NCBI RefSeq assembly: GCF_045278715.1
Contig: NZ_CP136420.1
Coordinates: 372,001 to 436,000 of the forward strand
Direction: 5' to 3'
Source of the DNA: Neomoorella carbonis
GTDB taxonomy: Bacteria > Bacillota > DSM-521 > Neomoorellales > Neomoorellaceae
Length of the DNA: 64,000 nt
Shown: piece by piece, positions 16,663 through 24,035 of the stretch
Layout of the letters: the number at the start of each line of letters is the position of its first letter
Position numbering within the stretch: position 1 is the stretch's first letter
Program-made: the position numbers and the translations under genes
The notes under the pieces: model-generated
Seen by the model: the letters and a program-made list of their open reading frames with translations, nothing else
Database searches by the model: none
What the model was told of the DNA's origin: nothing

Positions 16663-17711
16663 AGCCTATACGGGTACTCGTAGTAGACGATTCGGCTTTC
16701 ATGCGAAGAGTTATAAGGCAAATATTAGAAGGAGCACCCGATATCGAAGTAGTGGACGTGGCACGGGATGGGCTGGAGGGTACGAAGAAGGCCATTACCC
16801 TCCAGCCCGACGTGGTTACCATGGATATCAATATGCCGGGGATGGACGGCCTTACCGCCCTGCAGCATATAACCGCGAAGACAAAGGCCAAAGTAGTCAT
16901 GATTTCTTCGTTAACCAGGAAGGACGCGCTTATAACGCTAGAGGCCCTCGAGCTGGGGGCGGTGGATTTTATAACGAAACCGGACGGCACCATATCGCTG
17001 GGTATAAGGCGGCTTGCGGATGAGATCATAGGTAAGGTGCGGGCGGCGGCTAAAGCGCGGGTGCGTACGAGAACGCCTGGTAGAAGGGTTCCCCGTGTGG
17101 AAAAACAGGTCCCGGTAACTGCTGTCACGGACCTGGACTGGGTAGTAATGATAGGCGTATCCACGGGAGGGCCCAGGACGCTGGAGGATATACTGCCGTA
17201 CCTGCCCGGGGACCTGCCTGCCGGAGTGGTAGTAGTACAGCACATGCCGCCGCGCTTTACCGCCAGCCTTGCGCAACGCCTCGATCATTGTAGCAACCTG
17301 CATGTGCGTGAAGCCCAGGAGGGGATGAGATTGAGCAACGGCTTGGCGGTAATTGCTCCTGGGGGCTACCATCTTATGTTCAGGCGGCAGGGTGGGGCTG
17401 TTACCTGCTATTTATCTCTCAGGCCGGAGGACGACGAATTTCGGCCTTCAGTAGATGTAACCTTGCGCGCTTTGATGGAGGCGTTCGACCCCAAGCGTAT
17501 CATTGGGGTCCTCCTTACAGGAATGGGAGACGACGGTGCGGATGCGATGGTAGAATTAAGAAAGCGCGGCGGCTGGACTGTAGCCGAGAGCGAGGAGACG
17601 GCGGTGGTGTGGGGCATGCCCCGTGCCGCGATAGAACGTGGGGGCGCGGACGTAGTAGCCCCCAGTTATGAGATAGCGGACATTATACGGCGGAAAGTCG
17701 GAAACAGGTAG
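16659..17711 (+). CDS. cheB: CheB, receptor methylesterase/response regulator
   Basis: 350 aa with the standard layout: receiver domain (VVDDSAF, phospho-acceptor Asp56 in TMDINMPG, Lys at ISSLTRK region) and C-terminal methylesterase with the Ser of GVSTGGP (~165), the His of VVQHMPP (~192) and the Asp of TGMGDDGA. It removes methyl groups from (or deamidates) the receptor. It overlaps cheW by ATGA. It is the only receiver domain in the operon, so it is the only local phosphate acceptor for the split CheA. Confidence 0.96.
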   Translation: MKPIRVLVVDDSAFMRRVIRQILEGAPDIEVVDVARDGLEGTKKAITLQPDVVTMDINMPGMDGLTALQHITAKTKAKVVMISSLTRKDALITLEALELGAVDFITKPDGTISLGIRRLADEIIGKVRAAAKARVRTRTPGRRVPRVEKQVPVTAVTDLDWVVMIGVSTGGPRTLEDILPYLPGDLPAGVVVVQHMPPRFTASLAQRLDHCSNLHVREAQEGMRLSNGLAVIAPGGYHLMFRRQGGAVTCYLSLRPEDDEFRPSVDVTLRALMEAFDPKRIIGVLLTGMGDDGADAMVELRKRGGWTVAESEETAVVWGMPRAAIERGGADVVAPSYEIADIIRRKVGNR

Positions 17712-17871
17712 GTGTTGATGGGAGAAGGCTTTAGGTATTTTTGCGGCCCTCCTTCGGGATACTGGCCGCGATGGAGGGTAATAACGGTTCATGCTTTAGG
17801 CCGAAGCAGGTGTCCTGGGAGCTTATGACGGGCGTAAAATTGCCTGCTAGGGGTATCAAAGGAGAAGGGCG

Positions 17872-18675
17872 ATGACTAAGGCAGAGTTTGAACGCCTGCG
17901 GGAGTACATATATCAAGAATCAGGTATTTACTTTGAGGACAGCAAAGTCTACTATGTAGAGAAACGCGCCAGGCAGCAGGTGGAGAAGTACGGGTTCAAG
18001 GATTTTACAGCTTACCTGGGAGCCCTGAGGTTTGACAGTACGGGCAAGATGCGGCAGGAACTGCTGAACAGTATTACCGTTAACGAAACTTACTTTTTCC
18101 GCGAGTATGAACAGTTGAAGTGCTTGGCGGAAGAAATCGTACCTCTCTGGTGCCGGAACGGTGTAGGACGCAGCGGCGTCAAGATATGGTGTGCGGGATG
18201 TGCCTCCGGTGAAGAAGCTTATACCCTGGCTATCGTAATGCAGGAGATGGCGCCCGACATACACTGGGAGATATACGCTACCGATATAGATACGGAGGTA
18301 TTAGATAAAGCCGAAAAAGGCATTTATAATCACTATGCTGTCCGCCAGGTGCCTGAAGTCTATCTCAAGCGATACTTTAGCCCTTTGGGTGATAAATACA
18401 CCATATCTTCCTTGTTGAAGCGAAAGGTGAAGTTTTCCCACTTAAACCTTGTAGACGATGATGGAATGCGCAAGATGAAGGGCTTTCACGCTATATTCTG
18501 TCGCAATGTCCTGATATATTTTGACGACCTTTCCCAGCGGCGGGTGGTCTTGCACTTTTATCAGGCCCTGGAGCCCGGAGGTTATGTGTTCTTAGGACAT
18601 TCGGAGTCTATGAGCCGGATAACAACAGTTTTTAAGCCGGTGCGGTTTAAAAATGCTATTATATACCAGAAGTAG
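17872..18675 (+). CDS. cheR: CheR, receptor methyltransferase
   Basis: 267 aa, S-adenosylmethionine-dependent methyltransferase that methylates receptor glutamates. The N-terminal helical CheR domain (1-~75) precedes the catalytic domain with CAGCASGEEAYTLA (~103, SAM motif), FHAIFCRNVLIYFDD (~205) and LEPGGYVFLGHSES. AAAGGAG precedes the ATG. A 160-base gap separates it from cheB; no gene was found there. Co-occurrence with CheB implies adaptation of the tandem receptor. Confidence 0.96.
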   Translation: MTKAEFERLREYIYQESGIYFEDSKVYYVEKRARQQVEKYGFKDFTAYLGALRFDSTGKMRQELLNSITVNETYFFREYEQLKCLAEEIVPLWCRNGVGRSGVKIWCAGCASGEEAYTLAIVMQEMAPDIHWEIYATDIDTEVLDKAEKGIYNHYAVRQVPEVYLKRYFSPLGDKYTISSLLKRKVKFSHLNLVDDDGMRKMKGFHAIFCRNVLIYFDDLSQRRVVLHFYQALEPGGYVFLGHSESMSRITTVFKPVRFKNAIIYQK

Positions 18676-18717
18676 CAACCTGGAAGGTTAAGCCGGCATT
18701 TGGCGAGGGAGCGTAAT

Positions 18718-20151
18718 ATGGAGAAGGGGTCCAAAACTTTAAGGATTACGGCTCACGAGCTTGGGAGCCGCGATGTGTGGCCTTTGCTGCGGGAGATGGA
18801 GGAAAAAGGGTGGCTTGAACAGATAAATCTCTTGGATTACGGCGAAGAATACGGCCTGGAAATTGTAGTCAGGTCCGAACAAAACATAGAACCATCCGAG
18901 CGGCTAATAAGGGACTACTTAGATGGCAAAACGGTCGTGGCCGATACTACCCGTATAGCGCGTGATATGGGCCGGGAGATGGTAGAAACCAAGACGGTCA
19001 GGGTAGAACAGGGTAAAATAGACAAGCTTTTAGCTCTGGCGGGCGAGCTTATAGTTAGCACCAACGTGCTAACTCACTTAATAAAACGTCTTGAAGAGCT
19101 GGGTTTGCCGGTTGAAATGGTAAGGGAGTTCAAAGAATACCAGTCGGCGCTTAATCGAACAAGCTGGGGGATTCAAGATGTAATTATGGATATGCGGCTT
19201 ATGCCGGTGGGTTTTGTGTTTGAGCGGTTCCGCCGGGTAGTACGAGAACTGGGGCAGGAGCTAGGGAAAAAGGTACAGTTTAAAGTGCTCGGCGATGAAG
19301 TTACGATAGACCGCAACGTTGCCGCTACTATATACGAGCCTCTTCTCCATCTAGTCCGTAACGCTATTGATCACGGTTTAGAAGGGCCCGAAGACAGAAT
19401 TCGGTCAGGGAAGCCCCCGGAAGGAGAACTGCTTTTGAGAGCGGAACGCAAGGGGGAGCACGTGGTTATTACGGTGAAGGACGACGGTACGGGGATTGAC
19501 GCTGAGGTGGTCAAGCGTAAGGCGGTGAGCCGTGGGTTAATAACTGAAGAACAGGCAGAGATGATGGGCTTTAACGAGGCTTTGGAACTCATATTTGCAC
19601 CTGGTTTTAGTACAAAGGACGAGGCCAGTGCGGTTTCCGGACGGGGTGTAGGCATGGACGTAGTCCGGGAAACGGTAGAACGGTTAGGTGGGAAGGTAAA
19701 GGTGCGCAGCGAGGTGGGGGTTGGCACAGAGGTAGCCCTGGAACTGCCTATTTCGCTGAGCATAACAAAGGTTGTACTCTTGGATTGCGGCGGTCTGTAC
19801 GGAATCCCGGTAGGGGAGGTCAAAGAGATAGTAAAGGTAGAAGCCTCAAGGCTTCACTCCTTAAAAAAGAGTGAAGTAGTTGTCTTGAGGGAAACTATAT
19901 ACCCCGTGGTCCGGCTTTCTCGTGTACTTGACACTAAGGTAGAGGGGGTAGAAAGCGATGAACTTACACTAATAGTCCTGCTGGCAGGTGTTGCAATAGC
20001 CGCGCCCAAAGTTTTAGGCGAACAAGATGTAGTGTTGAAGAACCTACCGTCCCAGCTTTACCATTTGAAGTTGTTTACTGGTGCGGCAATACTAGGGAAC
20101 GGGGACATTGCTCTGATTTTAGATACTAGTGTCGTCGGAAGGATGGTGTAA
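18718..20151 (+). CDS. cheA: CheA kinase core lacking the phosphorylated (HPt/P1) domain
   Basis: 477 aa from the ATG at 18718 (GAGGGAG upstream). Present: an ~80-residue N-terminal alpha/beta segment (possibly P2-like), P3 dimerisation helices (GKIDKLLALAGELIVS ~99), the P4 ATPase with HLVRNAIDHG (N box), VKDDGTGI, FAPGFSTK and SGRGVGMDVV, and the P5 CheW-like domain (GGLYGIPVGEVKEIV). Absent: the P1 histidine domain that CheA normally carries at its N-terminus. The next gene supplies it, so phosphorylation must occur in trans. Not a simple frameshift, because the P1 gene lies after rather than before this one. Confidence 0.93.
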   Translation: MEKGSKTLRITAHELGSRDVWPLLREMEEKGWLEQINLLDYGEEYGLEIVVRSEQNIEPSERLIRDYLDGKTVVADTTRIARDMGREMVETKTVRVEQGKIDKLLALAGELIVSTNVLTHLIKRLEELGLPVEMVREFKEYQSALNRTSWGIQDVIMDMRLMPVGFVFERFRRVVRELGQELGKKVQFKVLGDEVTIDRNVAATIYEPLLHLVRNAIDHGLEGPEDRIRSGKPPEGELLLRAERKGEHVVITVKDDGTGIDAEVVKRKAVSRGLITEEQAEMMGFNEALELIFAPGFSTKDEASAVSGRGVGMDVVRETVERLGGKVKVRSEVGVGTEVALELPISLSITKVVLLDCGGLYGIPVGEVKEIVKVEASRLHSLKKSEVVVLRETIYPVVRLSRVLDTKVEGVESDELTLIVLLAGVAIAAPKVLGEQDVVLKNLPSQLYHLKLFTGAAILGNGDIALILDTSVVGRMV

Positions 20152-20157
20152 ACTCCT

Positions 20158-21045
20158 GTGGAGATTGACTTGCTGCGTGAGTTTTTAAACGAAGCTCACG
20201 AGCAATTGGACATGTTAGAGCAACTGTTTTTAAAGTTAGAGGAAAGCGATAATAGGACCATTGATGCGATTTTCAGGATTGCCCACACCCTCAAAGGCTC
20301 AGCCGCTTGTGCAGGACTTAAAGATGTAGCAGAGTTCGCCCATAAGATGGAAACTTTGCTTGACAGTATTCGGAAAGGTGAAGTGGTGATAAGCGAAAGT
20401 GTCTGCAACCTTTTGCTTCAATCCGGAGATGTCTTAAGGGCGCTGATACATGGTGTTGAGGAAGGGCTGGAGAATTATGTTCCTCCGGAATACAGTACGA
20501 TAGTGAACGAGCTTGAGCGCACCTTTGCTAGAAGTTTCATTTCTGCACGGGATAATGACAGCGCCTGTGTGAAATTGTTCGTGCGGGTTGGGCTTGACCG
20601 GTCTTCAGAAATGCGTGCCGCCAGAGGGTTTGTGATACTGAAACGGCTGGAAGACATGGGCAGATTGAAGTTTTCGCGGCCTTCGGAGAACGAATTGCTC
20701 AGCGGGCAGGTAGTTCCCGATGCCATGCTAGTAGTTGTAGAAGGCGACATGGAGGATCAAGATCTTTATGAGTGTATAGCTGGATATCCGGACGTAACAG
20801 ACGTCGATGTTAGGTACATGGTGGAAGTACGGGAAACCGATTGGACGAGATATAAAGAATATGTAAGTGTACTGGAATCGAAGGGGAAACGTATCGTCCT
20901 CGACTTCGTACCCGGTACCCTGAAGCTTGACGGCGGTGCCTTGAGGTTTCTTGGCGAAGCCTTGCGACGCGGGTGGCTCCTGCATTCAAACGACGACCTT
21001 ACTTATAGAGTGCTAAGTCGGATAGCGTTGAAGCAAGTGGGTTGA
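20158..21045 (+). CDS. Stand-alone HPt (CheA P1) plus P2-like protein
   Basis: 295 aa with a GTG start six bases after the cheA core stop. Residues 1-~115 form an HPt domain: IFRIAHTLKGSAACAGL places the phospho-accepting His at 43. Residues ~135-215 (FVRVGLDRSSEMRAARGF ... LEDMGRLKF ... VTDVDV) match the CheA P2 fold that docks response regulators. The last ~70 residues are unassigned. Together with the preceding gene it rebuilds a full CheA as two chains, with the domain order reversed in the operon. Similar splitting is known for CheA3/CheA4 of Rhodobacter sphaeroides. Confidence 0.88.
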   Translation: MEIDLLREFLNEAHEQLDMLEQLFLKLEESDNRTIDAIFRIAHTLKGSAACAGLKDVAEFAHKMETLLDSIRKGEVVISESVCNLLLQSGDVLRALIHGVEEGLENYVPPEYSTIVNELERTFARSFISARDNDSACVKLFVRVGLDRSSEMRAARGFVILKRLEDMGRLKFSRPSENELLSGQVVPDAMLVVVEGDMEDQDLYECIAGYPDVTDVDVRYMVEVRETDWTRYKEYVSVLESKGKRIVLDFVPGTLKLDGGALRFLGEALRRGWLLHSNDDLTYRVLSRIALKQVG

Positions 21046-21058
21046 GGAGGCTTTTTTC

Positions 21059-21211
21059 GTGGGTAGAATAATATACTTGACCTACATAGGGCACAACGGA
21101 AAGGTTCAATTGCCACGAAAAGTTTTGGATGAGCTTAAATGGAAAGAAGAAGATTACTTTAAAATTGAGGTTAAAGGACAGGGCAAAGTGGAAATTAGGA
21201 AAAGTAAGTAA
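21059..21211 (+). CDS. SpoVT/AbrB-like swapped-hairpin small protein
   Basis: 50 aa, GTG start with GGAGG (21046-21050) upstream and only 13 bases after the HPt stop. The sequence has the AbrB/MazE DNA-binding hairpin pattern: HNGKVQLPRKVLDEL then DYFKIEVKGQGKVEIRK. It is too short for a second domain. As last gene of the che operon it could act as a small regulator; there is no toxin partner beside it. A ribosome site and a good family pattern support it despite its size. Confidence 0.7.
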   Translation: MGRIIYLTYIGHNGKVQLPRKVLDELKWKEEDYFKIEVKGQGKVEIRKSK

Positions 21212-21255
21212 CAACCTGAGCGGCCTCTGTTAATTCTCGGACAACCCCGCAGAAA

Positions 21256-21292
21256 TTGACACCGGTAAAAATATGGTTTACCATATTGTCAA
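21256..21292 (+). promoter_or_regulatory. Promoter with nested palindromic operator for yqeY
   Basis: TTGACA (21256-21261), 17-base spacer, TACCAT (21279-21284). A perfect inverted repeat AATATGG-TTTA-CCATATT (21270-21287) covers the -10, and TTGACA is mirrored by TGTCAA at 21287-21292. Position and symmetry suggest a dimeric repressor site. Confidence 0.55.
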
Positions 21293-21326
21293 TAGCTACC
21301 TGAATTTAAGGGAGGCCAGTCAGGGA

Positions 21327-21764
21327 GTGAAGGAAAAACTTCAGCAGGACATGAAAGAAGCCTTGAAAAGCCATGATAAAATCCGGTTGCAGACTATCCG
21401 CATGGTATTGGCCAGTATCAAAAACGCGGAGATCGAAAAAATGCATTCCCTTTCAGACGAAGAAATGGCTGCCGTTATCCAGCGGGAAATAAAAATGAGA
21501 AAAGAAGCTCTAGAACAATTTGCCCGCGGGGGAAGGGAAGACCTGGTCCGGCAGGCTGAAGCGGAAATCAAAGTCCTGGAAGACTACCTGCCCCAGCAGC
21601 TGAGCGACAGCGAACTAAAAGACATCATCCAGCAGACAATCAGCGAAGTAGGCGCGCAGTCGAGCAAGGAAATAGGGAAAGTAATGGCCGCCCTGATGCC
21701 CAAAATCCGCGGCCGGGCCGACGGCAAGAAAGCCAACGAAATGGTAAGGCAATTACTGGCTTAA
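21327..21764 (+). CDS. yqeY: GatB/YqeY domain protein
   Basis: 145 aa from the GTG at 21327. Family members are ~147 aa and start close to VKEKLQQDMKEAL; longer starts would lie inside the promoter palindrome. The domain shows the conserved LQTIRMVLASIKNAEIEK, REIKMRKEALEQFARGGREDLV and LEDYLPQQLS blocks and a C-terminal GRADGKKANEMVRQLL. YqeY resembles the tail of GatB and is thought to act in tRNA-linked or ribosome-associated processes. The yqeY gene here is monocistronic, convergent with the thioesterase gene. Confidence 0.93.
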   Translation: MKEKLQQDMKEALKSHDKIRLQTIRMVLASIKNAEIEKMHSLSDEEMAAVIQREIKMRKEALEQFARGGREDLVRQAEAEIKVLEDYLPQQLSDSELKDIIQQTISEVGAQSSKEIGKVMAALMPKIRGRADGKKANEMVRQLLA

Positions 21765-21801
21765 AAGGCACCTGGCCATTGCCGCCATTTAACTGCTTTG
21801 T

Positions 21802-22212
21802 TCAGGAACCCGTTATTTTATCCTTCCGGTAAACGGTACCATGTACCACGGCGATGGCTTCGCCTTTGCTGCTGTTTACAGTAATCCGGTAAACGCCCGT
21901 CCGCCTGGTGAGGTGCTCTTCCCGGGCTTCAGCTACAAGCCGCGTTCCTGCCCGGGCCGGGCTGAGATAATTGATAGTTACCGAAATAGCTACGGCCGGG
22001 TCGCCGTGGGAGTTGCTGGCTAACCCTAAGGCCGTATCGGCCAGGGTAAAAATGGCGCCACCGTGGCCGATGCCGTGGAAGTTGACCATGTTTTCCGTTA
22101 GGGTCATGGCCACCCGGGCATAGCCGGGGGCCAGTTCCAGGAGCTCAATTCCCAGGGAACGGGGAAAGTTATCAGCGGCGTACTTTTCTTTGACTGCCTG
22201 CAGGGTATCCAT
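21802..22212 (-). CDS. PaaI-type hotdog thioesterase
   Basis: 136 aa hotdog-fold acyl-CoA thioesterase. GIGHGGAIFTLADTALGLAS (~46-65) is the helix with the catalytic-region residues of the PaaI/YbgC class, followed by INYLSPARAGTRLVAEA and VVHGTVYRK. It is cytoplasmic and probably hydrolyses small or aromatic acyl-CoA. It is the last of three minus-strand genes, 12 bases after the small hypothetical gene. Substrate cannot be assigned. Confidence 0.9.
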   Translation of the reverse strand: MDTLQAVKEKYAADNFPRSLGIELLELAPGYARVAMTLTENMVNFHGIGHGGAIFTLADTALGLASNSHGDPAVAISVTINYLSPARAGTRLVAEAREEHLTRRTGVYRITVNSSKGEAIAVVHGTVYRKDKITGS

Positions 22213-22224
22213 CGAGTTACCCCC

Positions 22225-22467
22225 TTAAGTGGCTTCCCGGCGGCGGGCAATGACATGATATGTCCTGCCGTCGCTGTCGCCGCGGCCCTGATAGTCGAGG
22301 CCGTAATCCTCTAAAAGCTTTATTAACAGGTCCGCCTGGTGGGCATCGGCGGCCTCCATGGTAATAGTAAGGTGGTCTCCCGGGTTAAGTTCCGGCAGGA
22401 CGTCCCGCACCCGGGCCAGATCGCTGCCGGTAATGGCGGTACCCATCCTTAAAGAAATATCAGGCAT
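22225..22467 (-). CDS. Small conserved-looking hypothetical protein, 80 aa
   Basis: Predicted beta-alpha-beta protein (ISLRMGTAITGSDLARV ... DHLTITMEAADAHQADLLIKLLEDYGLDYQGRG ... TYHVIARR) reminiscent of small TusA/ACT-like folds, but without the TusA CPxP cysteine. GGGAGGAGG precedes the start and can pair with an upstream GGCCTC, so its ribosome site may be partly hidden. Gene order with glycerate kinase and thioesterase suggests one operon. Function unknown. Confidence 0.7.
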   Translation of the reverse strand: MPDISLRMGTAITGSDLARVRDVLPELNPGDHLTITMEAADAHQADLLIKLLEDYGLDYQGRGDSDGRTYHVIARRREAT

Positions 22468-22527
22468 AAGGGGCCTCCTCCCTGACTTTTTCTTTAGTTT
22501 TGCCGGGGAAGAGGCCTTTTAATGCCT

Positions 22528-23670
22528 TTATTTATTCATCACTGTCAGCAGCCGCATCAGGCGTTCGGCAGCGTCGGCCAGGAGGGTGGCGGCGTTTTCC
22601 AGGCAGTATGCTAAAGGTACCGGCCGGGGGACGATGCTCATGAAGCCTTTAATGCCGTGGTTATAGACGGTGCTGGCGCCTTCGCCGATAGAACCTACCA
22701 GGGCAACCACCGGGATGCCGTATTTCCCGGCCACCCGGGCGACGCCGGCGGGAACTTTACCAAAGGCCGTCTGGTGGTTGATTTCTCCTTCGCCGGTGAT
22801 GACCAGGTCGGCGCCTTTGGCCAGGATGCCGTCGAGATCAACGGCTTCCATAACCAGCTCAATACCGCGCCGCAGGCTGGCGTTCAGGAAGGCTACCAGG
22901 CCGGCCCCCAGGCCGCCGGCGGCACCGGCTCCGGGCAGCTCCCGGACGTCTTTCCCGAGATCGCGTTCGATGATATCCGCCAGCCTGGCCAGGGCGGCGT
23001 CCAGACGGGGGACCATTTCCGGCGTGGCACCCTTCTGGGGACCGTAGACGGCCGCTGCCCCCCGGGGGCCGCATAAGGGGTTGTCCACGTCGCAGGCTAC
23101 CAGGATTTCCGCCTCCTTTACCCGCGGGTCCAGGCCCTGGATATCAATGCGTTCCAGTTCCTCCAGCCCGGCAGCGCCCGGCCCGATATCCCGTCCCCTG
23201 GCATCGAGAAGTTTTACCCCCAGGGCCTGGGCCATACCGGCGCCGCCGTCGTTGGTGGCACTGCCGCCGATGCCCACAATCAATCGCCGGCAGCCGGCGT
23301 CCAGGGCCTGGCGGATGAGCTCACCGGTACCGTAAGTGGTGGTAAAGAGGGGGTTGCGCTTTTCCCGGGGTACCAGGGGCAGGCCCGACGCCTGGGCCAT
23401 TTCCACCACGGCGGTGGCACCGTCCCCCAGGATACCCCAGGCGGCATGAACCGGTTGCCCCAGGGGACCGGTGACGGTGGTGGTGATTACCCGGCCGCCG
23501 GTGGCGGCTACCAGAGTGGTTGTTAAACCTTCACCGCCGTCTGCCATGGGAACGGGGACAGTTTCTGCCTCCGGGAAAACCCGTTTGATACCTTCAGCGA
23601 TAGCCGCCGCAACGGCGGGCGCGTCCAGGCTTTCTTTAAAGGAATCGGGGGCAATGACAATGCGCTTCAT
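22528..23670 (-). CDS. glxK: Glycerate 2-kinase (GK-I family)
   Basis: 380 aa from the ATG at 23670 (MKRIVIAPDSFKESLDA; GGAGGT eight bases before). This length is standard for GarK/GlxK; upstream codons lack a ribosome site. Motifs: PMADGGEGL (~46), GIGGSATNDGGAGM (~130), LVACDVDNPLCG (~192), VITGEGEINHQTAFGK (~285). It phosphorylates D-glycerate with ATP to 2-phosphoglycerate (some family members make 3-phosphoglycerate). Links glyoxylate/serine-derived glycerate to glycolysis. Confidence 0.95.
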   Translation of the reverse strand: MKRIVIAPDSFKESLDAPAVAAAIAEGIKRVFPEAETVPVPMADGGEGLTTTLVAATGGRVITTTVTGPLGQPVHAAWGILGDGATAVVEMAQASGLPLVPREKRNPLFTTTYGTGELIRQALDAGCRRLIVGIGGSATNDGGAGMAQALGVKLLDARGRDIGPGAAGLEELERIDIQGLDPRVKEAEILVACDVDNPLCGPRGAAAVYGPQKGATPEMVPRLDAALARLADIIERDLGKDVRELPGAGAAGGLGAGLVAFLNASLRRGIELVMEAVDLDGILAKGADLVITGEGEINHQTAFGKVPAGVARVAGKYGIPVVALVGSIGEGASTVYNHGIKGFMSIVPRPVPLAYCLENAATLLADAAERLMRLLTVMNK

Positions 23671-23744
23671 TTTTTGACCTCCAGTCGCAAGATCCTGCTT
23701 GTAAATATTCGCCGGGAATGTAAAAATACCTACCATCCCCAGCC

Positions 23745-23773
23745 TTGACACTTAAAAAAACCCTATTTATAAT
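23745..23773 (+). promoter_or_regulatory. Consensus sigma-A promoter of the M-box operon
   Basis: TTGACA (23745-23750), exactly 17 bases, TATAAT (23768-23773). This perfect housekeeping promoter starts transcription ~25 bases before the M-box, so control must be mainly at the RNA level. Confidence 0.88.
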
Positions 23774-23806
23774 GAAAGTAACGGTTAAAATTTGTTATTT
23801 CACAAT

Positions 23807-23958
23807 CCTTCGTTAGGTGAGGCTTCTGCATAGACAGACGCCACTGCCCGGAAACGTCGAAAGACGCCAATGGGTCAACAGGTATTACCGGCTTAAGGTT
23901 TTACCTAATGTGGCTGAGAGTTTTCTCTAGCTATGCACGTGCCAAAGCTCAACGAGTG
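23807..23958 (+). promoter_or_regulatory. M-box (ykoK) Mg2+ riboswitch
   Basis: Agrees with the well-known mgtE M-box: CTTCGTTAGGTGAGGCT at the 5' end, GCCACTGCCC, GTCGAAAGACGCCAATGGGT, CAACAG, TTAAGG...CCTAATG, and a 3' CCAAAGCTCAACGAG. The outer stem pairs TCGTT (23809) with AACGA; GCATAG (23829) pairs with CTATGC (23931). M-boxes sense intracellular Mg2+ and shut off downstream genes when Mg2+ is high. Terminator follows at 23989 and an ABC transporter at 24036. Confidence 0.93.
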
Positions 23959-23988
23959 GGGGTTAATAGGGCTATTTATGAACTCTAT

Positions 23989-24017
23989 GTCTTCCCACTT
24001 GGGAAGACTATTTTATT
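23989..24017 (+). terminator. M-box terminator
   Basis: GTCTTCCC / GGGAAGAC with an ACTT loop, followed by TATTTTATT. Directly between the aptamer and the permease ribosome site, so it is the expected off-switch under high Mg2+. Confidence 0.88.
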
Positions 24018-24035
24018 GGTTGGGAGGTGAACCCC

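Noticed and set aside
18718..21045. CheA split as a sequencing frameshift
   Set aside because: P1 lies after P5, each gene has its own start region, and no rearranged single frame would give the normal order.
22657..23335. Several plus-strand frames opposite glycerate kinase
   Set aside because: Shadows of a GC-rich gene; the minus-strand protein has clear family motifs throughout.
23900..23935. GGCTGAGA resembling a TPP riboswitch word
   Set aside because: The surrounding sequence matches the M-box in order and pairing, and the other TPP blocks are missing.
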